Positions 36,356-45,172 of a DNA stretch of 64,000 nucleotides are shown piece after piece (positions within the stretch are counted from its first letter, which is position 1; each line of letters starts with the position of its first letter). The notes under the pieces are model-generated. The model was not told the DNA's origin and did not search any database. It was given only the letters and a program-made list of their open reading frames with translations. The position numbers were made by a program, and so were the translations under genes. Origin of the DNA: Hyphomicrobiales bacterium (lineage in GTDB: Bacteria; Pseudomonadota; Alphaproteobacteria; Rhizobiales; Rhizobiaceae); NCBI GenBank assembly GCA_900473185.1, contig UCKU01000043.1:1-64000 (forward strand), written 5' to 3'.

Positions 36356-37963
36356 CTACTGGGCGCCACTCGGGCTTTGTTCGAGCGATCGCATCAGCGC
36401 CTCAACCATCTGGTCGACGCTGAAGCTTGCCGAACGTTGGCTTGGCGGGAATTCGCGGAAGGTCTGGAGGAATGGCGCAACACGCCAGACACCGTACTGG
36501 ATGAGATAGGCATTCTTCGCCAGCCAGTCGTAATACTGGTCGGAGACGACATCAGCTCGCTCGTATGGATCCATCCTGAGATTGAAGACCTTCGGTGCGC
36601 GCAGGCAGACGAAGGGATTGGCCCATACCACGAAGCCACCCGGCTCCCGCTGTTCGCAGAAGACGATCTTCCAGTTGTTGTAACGATAGGCGACGAGCTG
36701 TCCGTCGTCGTTGAAGTAATAGAAGTCCTGACGGTTTGATTTCTCTTGCTGGTCCGTGAGATAGGGAAGCTGGTTATAGCCGTCGAGATGGACCTTGAAT
36801 TGGTTGCCACCGATCGTCGTGCCTTTTACCAGCTCGTCCTTGATGTCTGGGGCGCCGGCCGCTGCAAGCAGCGTCGGGAACCAGTCGAGGCCGGACATCA
36901 TCTGGTTGGAGACCTCGCCGGCCTTGATATGTCCCGGCCAGCGCACCAGGGCGGGAACGCGGAACGCGCCCTCCCAGTTGGTATCCTTCTCGCTGCGGAA
37001 CGCCGTGGTAGCGGCATCCGGCCAGGACCATTGGTTCGGTCCGTTGTCGGTCGTGTAGACGACGATCGTATTGTTGGCGATGCCGAGTTCGTCGAGGGCT
37101 TTCAAGAGCTTGCCGACGTCGCCGTCATGCTCGATCATGCCATCGGCATATTCGTTGCCGGGCATGCCGCTCTGGCCCTGCATCGACGCACGAACATGCG
37201 TGAAGGCGTGCATGCGGGTCGTGTTCATCCAGGTGAAGAAGGGTTTGCCCGCCTTGACCTGCCGGTCCATGAAATCGATCGCCGCGGCGGTCGTCTCATC
37301 GTCGATGGTTTCCATGCGCTTGGTGTTAAGCGCACCGGTATCCTCGATCTTTCCGTCTGCCGTTGCCTTCAGCACGCCGCGCGGTGAGCTAGTGCGGACG
37401 AACTCCTCATCGTCTTTCGGATAATAGGGACGTTCCGGCTCCTCTTCGGCATTCAGGTGATAGAGGTTGCCGTAGAACTCATCGAAACCATGCTTGGTCG
37501 GCAGGAATTCGTCGCGGTCGCCAAGGTGGTTCTTGCCAAACTGGCCCGTCGAATAACCGAGCGGTTTGAGGGCCTGGGCAATGGTGATGTCACGCGGCTG
37601 CAGGCCGACGGTTGCGCCGGGAATGCCGACCTTGCAGAGACCGGTGCGCAGGCAGACCTGGCCGGTTATGAAGGTGGAGCGGCCCGCCGTGCAGCTGTTC
37701 TCGGCATAATAATCCGTGAACATCAGGCCTTCCTTGGCGATGCGATCGATGTTGGGCGTGCGATAACCCATGACGCCGAAGGAATAGGCGCTGATATTCG
37801 TCTGGCCGACGTCGTCCCCGAAGATGACGAGGATATTCGGCTTGTCGGGCGCCGCAGGAGCTGCCTCCTGGGCGTAGATCATGGAAACGAAGGGTGCAGC
37901 GGCGAGGCTCATTGCGACTGCTGCCGTTGCCGAAAGAAGTCTGCTGGAGAGTGTCGTGGCCAT
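36356..37963 (-). CDS. Periplasmic sulfatase (formylglycine dependent)
   Basis: A 535-residue sulfatase that should release sulfate from a sulfate ester. A signal peptide (about 1-32, SLAAAPFVSMIYAQE) exports it. The metal site begins NILVIFGDDVGQ, and the catalytic motif C91-T-A-G-R (CTAGRST) has the cysteine that becomes formylglycine. GGGGAG lies six bases before the ATG at 37963. A formylglycine-generating enzyme is encoded at 28013, and both promoters carry the same 15-bp motif. The substrate is unknown; arylsulfates, choline sulfate or sulfated polysaccharides are options. The large size fits arylsulfatases. Confidence 0.9.
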   Translation of the reverse strand: MATTLSSRLLSATAAVAMSLAAAPFVSMIYAQEAAPAAPDKPNILVIFGDDVGQTNISAYSFGVMGYRTPNIDRIAKEGLMFTDYYAENSCTAGRSTFITGQVCLRTGLCKVGIPGATVGLQPRDITIAQALKPLGYSTGQFGKNHLGDRDEFLPTKHGFDEFYGNLYHLNAEEEPERPYYPKDDEEFVRTSSPRGVLKATADGKIEDTGALNTKRMETIDDETTAAAIDFMDRQVKAGKPFFTWMNTTRMHAFTHVRASMQGQSGMPGNEYADGMIEHDGDVGKLLKALDELGIANNTIVVYTTDNGPNQWSWPDAATTAFRSEKDTNWEGAFRVPALVRWPGHIKAGEVSNQMMSGLDWFPTLLAAAGAPDIKDELVKGTTIGGNQFKVHLDGYNQLPYLTDQQEKSNRQDFYYFNDDGQLVAYRYNNWKIVFCEQREPGGFVVWANPFVCLRAPKVFNLRMDPYERADVVSDQYYDWLAKNAYLIQYGVWRVAPFLQTFREFPPSQRSASFSVDQMVEALMRSLEQSPSGAQ

Positions 37964-38092
37964 CACGTTCTCCCCGCCGCAAGGTCGTTCAACATTACGC
38001 TCTCCCTGGTGTCGGGCAGGGCAGAGCCCGCCGGAACTGGATCGGTCGCCATTCGACCGGGAGAGACTTCTACTTTGAGGCCATCTGCGGAA

Positions 38093-38107
38093 GTACGTTA
38101 CCGTAAA
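38093..38107. promoter_or_regulatory. 15-bp envelope motif (copy 6), upstream of the sulfatase
   Basis: GTACGTTACCGTAAA, preceded by GGAA, lies 130 bases before the sulfatase start on the minus strand. Next to it ATGTCG-ATGTTG-CGACAT (38107-38124) is an inverted repeat, and CACGTAAA follows at 38134. The distance to the start codon is longer than at the other copies. Confidence 0.7.
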
Positions 38108-38150
38108 TGTCGATGTTGCGACATGTAACCACGCACGTAAATCGCGCTCG

Positions 38151-39365
38151 TTATTGAGTCAGCGGCTTCGATTGCGGATCGGCGCGAAGTGTATCTTCGA
38201 CTTCGACTGGTTTTGTGGCGGCTGGCCGAGGCTGTCCGACGATCGTCAGTGGCGCTGCGACCGCCGTGCCGGCGACCTTACCCACAGTTTGCACCGTGCC
38301 TCCTACGACGGCAGCAACGCCCTCGCCGAGGGTGATGTTGGAGTCTGTCAGGGGTTGGCCAGTCATCAGCCGCTGGCCGATCAGCTGGACGATTTCAGGG
38401 CTTTCGGCAAATTTGCCGTGATTGAGCTTGTCACCGGTGTCAACCTTCGTCAGATCGATGGCCGTAATGCCGGCCTCCTCCAGCCGGCTGCGATAGGGTT
38501 CCTTGGACGGGTCGATGGCGCCCAGCCGGGATACTTTTCCGGTGATGAAGCTCGAAACTGCCAAAGCCCGATCGTCCTGCGAAACGAAGATCGTGAATTT
38601 CGGACGGGGCGTGCCCATTTCTACGAACTGCTTGGCGAAAACCTGTATGTCGATATCGGGCGAGGCAAGAATGACGTCGCGGATTTTGGGGTTCACATGC
38701 CCGTCACGGATGCCCATCTGGCGCAGAGATTCCATGGCGAGCCAGGTTCCCATGGAATGGGCAAGGATAGTGATATCCTTCACACTCGGATCCTGAGCGA
38801 GGATTCGTAGCGCCTGTTCGAGTGCCGTGCGCGAATAGTTCGTGCTTTCCTTGTCATATTCATAGGCCGTCAACTGTGCACGCGAAGGCCAGGTGAAAAG
38901 GACCGGCGTCGCTCTCATGCCGCTGTCGTGGACGATCTGGGCGAGGCGGAAGACGGAATCCTCATAGGTATTGTTGAAGCCGTGTATGAAAACGAGTGCA
39001 TGGCCGTCAACGAGATGCTGTTGGAACCAGGCGCGCCCTTCCGCTCGTGTCTCGAGCTGCTCGACCCGCGTGACGGCGAAATCGGTCGCCGGGTTCGGCG
39101 GCAGCTTTTCTGGCCACTGTACGGTGCCGGCCGCACGCTTCGGCGGAATGGATATTGCGATATCCGTCAGGTAGGGTTTCGGACTGCGCTCCCCATTGAA
39201 AAGCGTCGCGGGATTTTCGGAAGGCTGACGGGTGGTCGCCACCAGCATCTCGACCTGGGATGTTTTCGGAGTATTGACTGTGAGGGCGACAGGGGTCATC
39301 ACCCCGGTCGGATGGCCGCAGCCTGCCAGCACGGAAAGTGCGGCGAGGAGAATGCGTCGCAGCAT
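38151..39365 (-). CDS. Lipoprotein alpha/beta hydrolase (DUF900)
   Basis: A 404-residue alpha/beta-fold hydrolase. A lipobox (LSVLAGC, cysteine near residue 16) suggests a lipid anchor. Fold motifs are LVFIHGFNNTYEDS and the nucleophile elbow ILAHSMGTWLA; the catalytic serine sits in A-H-S-M-G. This is the pattern of DUF900 proteins, some of which are esterases or lipases. A low-complexity tail rich in Ala/Pro follows. AGGAAG precedes the ATG at 39365. Copy 7 of the 15-bp motif lies 58 bases upstream. Confidence 0.83.
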   Translation of the reverse strand: MLRRILLAALSVLAGCGHPTGVMTPVALTVNTPKTSQVEMLVATTRQPSENPATLFNGERSPKPYLTDIAISIPPKRAAGTVQWPEKLPPNPATDFAVTRVEQLETRAEGRAWFQQHLVDGHALVFIHGFNNTYEDSVFRLAQIVHDSGMRATPVLFTWPSRAQLTAYEYDKESTNYSRTALEQALRILAQDPSVKDITILAHSMGTWLAMESLRQMGIRDGHVNPKIRDVILASPDIDIQVFAKQFVEMGTPRPKFTIFVSQDDRALAVSSFITGKVSRLGAIDPSKEPYRSRLEEAGITAIDLTKVDTGDKLNHGKFAESPEIVQLIGQRLMTGQPLTDSNITLGEGVAAVVGGTVQTVGKVAGTAVAAPLTIVGQPRPAATKPVEVEDTLRADPQSKPLTQ

Positions 39366-39422
39366 GATCACTTCCTGGTTCAACAGTCCGGCACTCTAGG
39401 CCGCGCTACAGCGAGGATGGAA

Positions 39423-39437
39423 GTAAGTTACCGTAAA
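39423..39437. promoter_or_regulatory. 15-bp envelope motif (copy 7), one mismatch
   Basis: GTAAGTTACCGTAAA, preceded by GGAA, differs at one base from the consensus and lies 58 bases before the lipoprotein hydrolase start on the minus strand. It is the rightmost copy found. Confidence 0.65.
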
Positions 39438-39523
39438 TGCGGGTGTTAATGCGAATATTTAGGGCAGCCTCGGCAGCGACCCGAAGTGAAGGGCCGACCG
39501 ATGCGCCATCTGAATGTACGAAT

Positions 39524-40627
39524 TCAACGGGAAGCTTGCGCTTCGCCCACGATGGCTGTGCCTCCCTGCGCCGGGGTGCCTGCTTTTTCCTGTGAAAGCA
39601 GACTTTGCTGCCGCACGTCGCTATCGGACGCGCTTCGCCAGAGTTGCCAACCTTCGCCCTGTATAAGACCGCTATCGGAGAGATCCTTCCAGTGGTGATA
39701 GGTGTTGGTGCCCGTGTAGACGAAGTTGCGAGCGTCTTCGGGGGAAGAGTACATCGTGTACTCGGCAGTATGCTCCGAGCGGTTGGCGGGATCGGCGACC
39801 TTGTTGAGGAAGCTCGACAGGAACTTGAAGTGCAGGAGGGCGCTTGTGATGCCGACGGCGCCGCGCATTTCGCCAAGGTTCAGGGCGAGCGGCCAGACCT
39901 GGTGCGAGGATTTGAGGTAGAGGCGCTCACCGGATACGTAGATCAGCGGGATCTTGTTGAGCGCGGGGCCATCCCAGATGCGGCCGCGGAAATAGACACG
40001 ACCGCGTACACCGCCCTTGATCCAGATGGTGCGGCTGTTCCTGTCGAAATGCGATTCATAGCCTGACCGGTCGAAGAGGTTGCAGACGTCAAGTGGATTG
40101 CGGCCGGGCTCGCAGATGTTTTCGCTGACGGGATTGCGGCTGTACATGTCGATCATGACCGAGCGCAGAGAGCGGGCACCGGCCGATTCCATATAGGCGG
40201 TCAACTGGCTGATCGAACGCGTATCGCAATGCGGATAGACGAGAAACTCATCCGCATCGACATAGAGAACCCATTTTTCCTGGCAATGGCGGTTTATGAC
40301 TGCGTTGATCCAGTCATTGCCAAAGCGCGCTGCCTTGTAGGAACCGGTGGCTGACAATAGCGAAACATCCTGCATGCCAGACAGGAGCTCGGCCGTGCCG
40401 TCGCTCGAACCGTTGTCGATGCAGATGAAATGCTCGACACCGAGATCGCGATAATATTGCAGGAAGAACTCCATCCGGTGTCCTTCGTCGCGGATCACGC
40501 AGATCAGCACATGGCGTGCCTGCTTCAGGCTGTCGCGCAGCCCGGCATAGCCGACCTGGCCGGCCTTCAGCGAACGGCGCAGCCGGGCCTTGGCGTAGTG
40601 CGAGATGCTGGTCGTCAAAGCACTCAT
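39524..40627 (-). CDS. Glycosyltransferase (family 2-like)
   Basis: A 367-residue cytoplasmic protein starting with a short charged leader, then the glycosyltransferase fold opening VLICVIRDEGHRMEFFLQYY, FICIDNGSSDGT and the divalent-metal motif VLYVDADEFLVYPH. The pattern is that of the Glyco_tranf_2_4 group, which transfers sugars for polysaccharides. It lies at the left edge of the exopolysaccharide cluster. The sugar donor is unknown. Confidence 0.82.
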   Translation of the reverse strand: MSALTTSISHYAKARLRRSLKAGQVGYAGLRDSLKQARHVLICVIRDEGHRMEFFLQYYRDLGVEHFICIDNGSSDGTAELLSGMQDVSLLSATGSYKAARFGNDWINAVINRHCQEKWVLYVDADEFLVYPHCDTRSISQLTAYMESAGARSLRSVMIDMYSRNPVSENICEPGRNPLDVCNLFDRSGYESHFDRNSRTIWIKGGVRGRVYFRGRIWDGPALNKIPLIYVSGERLYLKSSHQVWPLALNLGEMRGAVGITSALLHFKFLSSFLNKVADPANRSEHTAEYTMYSSPEDARNFVYTGTNTYHHWKDLSDSGLIQGEGWQLWRSASDSDVRQQSLLSQEKAGTPAQGGTAIVGEAQASR

Positions 40628-40696
40628 TTCTGCTCCTGAACACTGGTGCCTGCTTCAAAGACTGGCTTTGCCTGCAGGGATCGGGCCGACTTTTCG

Positions 40697-41608
40697 TCAG
40701 ACGACATAGTCGCCGGCGAGCAGGGTCTGGACGCGCGGATTGGGCATCTCATTCTGAAGGGCATGCCTCACGCGCTCGCGCATCGAACGATATTTGTAGA
40801 CCACCTTGCGGTCGAAGCTGATGCCCCGGTAGAGCGCGTTATAGGCTGGGTGTGTCTTGCGTAGATCGATATAGACTTGGCTTTCGGTATCGCTCCACGG
40901 GAAGAACGTGCCGTGCCAGGGCTTGGGGTGTGCCATATAGTGGACGATGGCAAGCGAGGACATGTCCACCAGATGCAGGAACTGCTTGGGGAAGTTCCAG
41001 CGGTTCGACACCAGGATGAGCGAGGAGCCGCAAACATAGTTCAACGCGCCCTGATCATGCTTGCCGTCGCAGGCTTCCGGGTTCGTGGCAAAGAGTTGCA
41101 GCGCTTCCGGCCCGATCCAGCCATCACGGTGGAATTTCAAAACGCCGGCGTTAAAATAACTGCTGTCCTTGCCGTTTTGCAGCAAGCCATTGATAGATGT
41201 GTAATCGCGAGCCGCGAAGAACTTTCCGGGGGGCGCGAACGCATTTTCGAGATCGGCAAGGCTGCTGACGATCTGCGTGTCGCCATCCAGATAGATGATC
41301 TGGGTATAATTGTCAGGCAGGATCTGGGCGAGTACGAGCTTGGCCATGGTGCTGACGCTGATACGGCCCATGAAATGCGAACCATCGAGCTTGCCGAGGG
41401 ATTGGTGCAGTGCTTCCGTCGCATCCATCAGCTTGACACCGCTCAACGCCAGCAGGCTCTTCAGCTCCTCAAAATTGTCCAGATGTTCCGACATAAGAAC
41501 ACAGACATCCGTCTCAGGATTTGCAAATTTTCGGGCCTGCAGCGCCGAGAGAATAGTCGGAAAGGAATATTCGACATCCGTAACGTAGGCCACGCACTGA
41601 TTACTCAT
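40697..41608 (-). CDS. Glycosyltransferase family 8
   Basis: A 303-residue protein with family-8 features: TDVEYSFPTILSAL at the start, YLDGDTQIVSSLADLENAF with the DxD metal motif, SYFNAGVLKFHRDGW and LNYVCGSSLILVSNRWNF, then HYMAHPKPWHGTFFPW. Family 8 includes galactosyl- and glucosyltransferases of surface polysaccharides. The ATG at 41608 is preceded by AAGGA. It is the upstream gene of the pair with the transferase at 39524. Confidence 0.85.
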   Translation of the reverse strand: MSNQCVAYVTDVEYSFPTILSALQARKFANPETDVCVLMSEHLDNFEELKSLLALSGVKLMDATEALHQSLGKLDGSHFMGRISVSTMAKLVLAQILPDNYTQIIYLDGDTQIVSSLADLENAFAPPGKFFAARDYTSINGLLQNGKDSSYFNAGVLKFHRDGWIGPEALQLFATNPEACDGKHDQGALNYVCGSSLILVSNRWNFPKQFLHLVDMSSLAIVHYMAHPKPWHGTFFPWSDTESQVYIDLRKTHPAYNALYRGISFDRKVVYKYRSMRERVRHALQNEMPNPRVQTLLAGDYVV

Positions 41609-41891
41609 TGTACAATCCTTCTCGTCGTTCTTCGTCGGCAAGTGTCTTTATTGAGTCTGTGAAAAATTTCTCTTTGTCGAGTTGCTGCCCTGTACTTGTT
41701 ACAAGCAGGTAATTTCTGATCCGATCGGGAGCCAATCGTGCCTCGTCGGCGTTTTGATCACGGCGGATTGTGAGAAAATTAACCATTGCTATCGCTCCAC
41801 TACCAAAAGCCGGGTGTTGTGGATTAAGCCCTGTAATGTGAAGATCGGCACGGGGCGCATGTGGGACGATAGAAAGGAATAAGGCATCGCA

Positions 41892-42188
41892 ATGCTGAAC
41901 GGCACGATCATTGTGATACTGATTTCGCTTGCAGCCGGAGCGGCCATTCGCGCCTGGGCCTTCGCTATTTTCGCGATCGTTGTAGCCCTCGGTTTCGGCA
42001 TCGTGGCTCATCAAAACGCGTCGCTGCTTGAAGCCGCGCTTTACGGTCTCGCTATCCTCGTGCTGATGCAGGTCTGCTATGTGACGGGCGTCTTCGTGGC
42101 CGGACTTTGGCGCCGCAGCCGCAAGCCGTCCAAGGAGAGTGCGATCGTCGACCCGGCGCCCGTACCGAGCAAGCAGCAGCAGGGCTGA
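41892..42188 (+). CDS. Small membrane protein, possible exopolysaccharide repressor (ExoX/SyrA-like)
   Basis: A 98-residue protein with three hydrophobic segments (GTIIVILISLAAGAAIRAWA, FAIFAIVVALGFGIVAHQ, YGLAILVLMQVCYVTGVFV) and a charged, Pro/Gln tail. Rhizobial Exo regions often include a short membrane protein that represses polysaccharide synthesis by acting on the priming transferase ExoY. The size, topology and location fit, but I cannot align it firmly. It is the only plus-strand gene in the left half of the cluster. A purine-rich AAGGAAT site precedes the start. Confidence 0.5.
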   Translation: MLNGTIIVILISLAAGAAIRAWAFAIFAIVVALGFGIVAHQNASLLEAALYGLAILVLMQVCYVTGVFVAGLWRRSRKPSKESAIVDPAPVPSKQQQG

Positions 42189-42217
42189 CATCACCGACAT
42201 GTCTTCTGCCCCGCACA

Positions 42218-43669
42218 TCATCGTGATGGAAATACCGGCGTACTCATCAGAGATGCCGGCGTCCTCTGCAGACGGGTCATGCGGTTCTGCTGCCCGTAGG
42301 GGGCGGTCAGGCACCCGCTTGCAAGCCCGGCCGTGATGCTGAAAAGCAGGCCTAGGTCGGTGCTGCTTCCGGAAATCGTCGCCGAGGCAATCTGCGCAAC
42401 GGAGGCGAAAACGGCAGCCATCCCAATCGCCCGGTTTTCACGGCTCGCCAGTTTGCTGCGAGCAGCAGCCATCAGGAGGCTGTAGAGGAAGAGCACGAAT
42501 AGAACCGTCCCGGTGAGGCCGACGTTCGACAGAAGTGCCGCGGCGAAGCTCGATGCGCGCACGGTGCCGAGGCCTGCCCCGAAAGTGGCCGTCTCCACGA
42601 AAGAGACCAGTGCTAATGTGTTCCACGCGGTGCGCTCCTCGCCGGATTGCGATTCGAGCTTGTTGGCCAGGGTGACGTTCGCCAAATCTCCGACGGCGTT
42701 CCAGGCGCTCGGGATCAGGGCTACAGCCATGATCAGGCAGGGCACCATGAGCAGAGTGATCAAAAGGAAGGTCGCATAGGGACGTGTGGCCTGGCCGCTC
42801 AAAAGCCGCTTGAGGCTAAACAGGATCGCAACACCGATCATGAAGAGGCCGGCGACATAGGCAGTCGTCGAGGTGCAGAGGATCAGGGTCAGGCCGACCG
42901 ATACCGTTGCAAAGCCGGTGAAGCGGCTCGGGAAGCGCTCAAGCCAGAGGATGAGGGTGAAGCTGAAAAACACCAGAGCCGCCGCACCATAGGCACTTGC
43001 CTCCGGGAAGGAACCGACGATGCGCTTGAAGCCGCCGATGACCTCGGCTGTGTGCATCGTATAGTTGGCGTTGCGCATGAAATCGAGCAGGTCGGGCTGA
43101 CCTATCGTAAACGTGGCAATATCGAGCAGGGCGAAACCCAGGCAGACGAGCGCCGTGACGATGAGCTGGCGGGCGATGAAGCGCCCGTGCCCGAGCCGGG
43201 CAAAACCGCAGATGACGGCGAAGCAGATGAGGTCGCCGAGCAGGTAGACGGACTGCGTGAGATTGGAAGAACCCGGCGCCAGCGGCGATGCCATGATCGA
43301 CATTAAGCCGGAACTGCTGCGTGCGGATGAATAAACCAGTGTCGCACCGGCAAAAATGCGGGGCAGGAAGAAGGCCGATACGGCGGAGAACAGAACATAG
43401 GCCGCAAACCAGAAGCCGGGGCCGGGATAGGCCAGGCTCGTCAGGGCCGCCTGTTTCTGGCGCGGACGCAGCAGCACACCGATCGTGACGAAGAGCAGCA
43501 GCAGATGACTCGGCTGAATGCTGCTGCCGCCGAGTGCGGGAAGCTGGAAGGCTGCGGCTGCACCGAGCAGTGTGGAGATGCATAGCGCCGTGATCGCAAA
43601 GCGGGATCCATAGTAGACGAGCGCCAGGCCGAGCAGGAAAACGAGGAAGCCGATCGGTTCAATTGTCAC
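42218..43669 (-). CDS. Polysaccharide polymerase-like membrane protein (Wzy/ExoQ type)
   Basis: A 483-residue protein that is hydrophobic over most of its length with about ten membrane segments. A large soluble loop near residues 325-350 (VTLANKLESQSGEERTAWNT) resembles the periplasmic loop of O-antigen ligase/polymerase proteins. It should join repeat units of the exopolysaccharide at the periplasmic face. It follows the export protein gene on the minus strand. Sequence similarity in this group is low, so the call rests on topology and context. Confidence 0.72.
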   Translation of the reverse strand: MTIEPIGFLVFLLGLALVYYGSRFAITALCISTLLGAAAAFQLPALGGSSIQPSHLLLLFVTIGVLLRPRQKQAALTSLAYPGPGFWFAAYVLFSAVSAFFLPRIFAGATLVYSSARSSSGLMSIMASPLAPGSSNLTQSVYLLGDLICFAVICGFARLGHGRFIARQLIVTALVCLGFALLDIATFTIGQPDLLDFMRNANYTMHTAEVIGGFKRIVGSFPEASAYGAAALVFFSFTLILWLERFPSRFTGFATVSVGLTLILCTSTTAYVAGLFMIGVAILFSLKRLLSGQATRPYATFLLITLLMVPCLIMAVALIPSAWNAVGDLANVTLANKLESQSGEERTAWNTLALVSFVETATFGAGLGTVRASSFAAALLSNVGLTGTVLFVLFLYSLLMAAARSKLASRENRAIGMAAVFASVAQIASATISGSSTDLGLLFSITAGLASGCLTAPYGQQNRMTRLQRTPASLMSTPVFPSR

Positions 43670-43802
43670 GCCGCCACCTCCGAACAGGGTCGAAGCTTCC
43701 CTGCCGTCACGCCACGCAGACCCTGCGTGCGGCGCAAAAAGACGGCAAATGCAGACATGAACTGAACTCCGACGCTAACAGGCATAATTCTACACTGGTC
43801 TC

Positions 43803-45164
43803 CTAGTTCGATCCCGTCTGCGATACCCAGTTCGGACGGGGCGCATCGCTTCGGGCTACATTAGGGATGAGGGCGGCGGCCGGCTGCTGGGGCTGCGATG
43901 CTGAGGCATCGGTAGCTGCCTCGACGCCGATCTCGATGATGTCATGCGGCAACAGGGCGGTGTTTTCATCTGCCACGATATTGCTGTAGCTGCCGTCCTC
44001 GTTGCGGCGAACGATCTTGAAGTTCTTCTTCGTCGTGCCGAGGAGCGTCGATTCTGCACCCATGCGGGCGAGTTCGGCGCTGTATCCGGCCTGATCGCCG
44101 AGGAGTTGCGCCACCTGCATATCGATGCCCGCCTTGTTGATGGCGAGGCTGAGCGTGTTCAGCTCCTGCTGGTTTTCGGCGTTCCGCTTGTTGATAATCG
44201 TTGCCTTTTCGCGCTGGCTCTCGTTCAGTCCCTGGCGGGACTTGGTTAGTGCGATCTCGAGGTCCAGCAGTTCGCTCTGGGTTTCAGCCAGGCCGCGGTC
44301 CACCGAATATTGGCGGGTATTGCTGGTCAGGCCCTTGCTGACGAGGCTGTTGACGTTGTTCAGCTCTTGCTGCGCAAGGTCGATCTGCCGCTTCTGGGAG
44401 ACGATCTTTGCCTCCAGCGACTGGATTTCCTGCGTATAGAGGCGGCTCAGATCGTCTGCCGCCTCAATCTGGCTGTTGGACTCAACAGCCCGCAGGCGCA
44501 TCAGGTTCAGTTCCTCCGCCTTGAGCTTGTCGATATCCGGCACGCCGGCGATCTCGGCAGGAATGTCGAAATCCGACTGACCGGCGATCTCGGCGCGCAG
44601 GCGGGCTGCACGCATCAAGAGATCGCGGCGATTCAAGAGGGCTGAGCGATAGTCACCGGCCGACTGGATGCGGTCTCGCTGATAGTAGCTGCTGTCGTCA
44701 CGCGACCGCATGTAGCCGCCTGCAATGCTGACGGCTTTGATAACGGTCATATTGGCCTCGAAGGGATAGCGCCCCGGCCGCTCGATGCTGCCGTTGACGA
44801 AGATCGGCGCGTGCTGGTCGATTTCCACAGCGATGAAAGGCCTTCCGGGGAGGTCGGCCTTGTCGGCCAGTGCTTCTGAAATGGCATCCGACAGCTGCTC
44901 GGTCGTCTGGCCGGAGGCCCTGATTTGACCGGCGATCGGGATCGAAAGATTGCCCGCATCATCGACGCTGTAGGTTCCATCGAGAGCTTCCCAGCTCGCA
45001 TATTTGGAATCGGTGGAACGCCATTCGACGACCCGCAGCTTTATCTTGTCTTCGGGGACGAGCGTGTAGCTGTCGGCGTGGGCAGCACTCCATCCCAGAG
45101 CGCAGGCAAAGACGGCGGCAAGGCCAACGAATGGAAGACGATCAAGGAAAGACATGGGCCACAT
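43803..45164 (-). CDS. Polysaccharide export protein (ExoF/Wza family)
   Basis: A 453-residue protein with a signal peptide (ending AAHADS), a polysaccharide-export domain (SYTLVPEDKIKLRVVEWRST ... LSIPIAGQIRASGQT), an SLBB-type segment (IFVNGSIERPGRYPFEANMT) and a long coiled coil (about 190-345). This is the ExoF layout, longer than Wza, and probably bridges the periplasm. GGAGG lies 11 bases before the ATG at 45164. It follows the glycosyltransferase by eight bases. Confidence 0.88.
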   Translation of the reverse strand: MWPMSFLDRLPFVGLAAVFACALGWSAAHADSYTLVPEDKIKLRVVEWRSTDSKYASWEALDGTYSVDDAGNLSIPIAGQIRASGQTTEQLSDAISEALADKADLPGRPFIAVEIDQHAPIFVNGSIERPGRYPFEANMTVIKAVSIAGGYMRSRDDSSYYQRDRIQSAGDYRSALLNRRDLLMRAARLRAEIAGQSDFDIPAEIAGVPDIDKLKAEELNLMRLRAVESNSQIEAADDLSRLYTQEIQSLEAKIVSQKRQIDLAQQELNNVNSLVSKGLTSNTRQYSVDRGLAETQSELLDLEIALTKSRQGLNESQREKATIINKRNAENQQELNTLSLAINKAGIDMQVAQLLGDQAGYSAELARMGAESTLLGTTKKNFKIVRRNEDGSYSNIVADENTALLPHDIIEIGVEAATDASASQPQQPAAALIPNVARSDAPRPNWVSQTGSN

Positions 45165-45172
45165 GGCGTCTG

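Noticed and set aside
23650..39437. The 15-bp motif as an EcfG/RpoE-type sigma promoter because of its GGAA end
   Set aside because: The GGAAC and CGTT boxes with about 18 bases between them are not present at the copies; the palindromic core fits a dimeric regulator better.
41657..41675. TGTGAAAAATTTCTC as a third CRP-like site
   Set aside because: Only the left half matches; the right half differs from TCACA at several positions, and its position relative to a start is unclear.
41601..42314. 237-codon minus ORF covering the gap between the GT8 gene and the polymerase
   Set aside because: It overlaps two supported genes and has no recognisable features or ribosome binding site.
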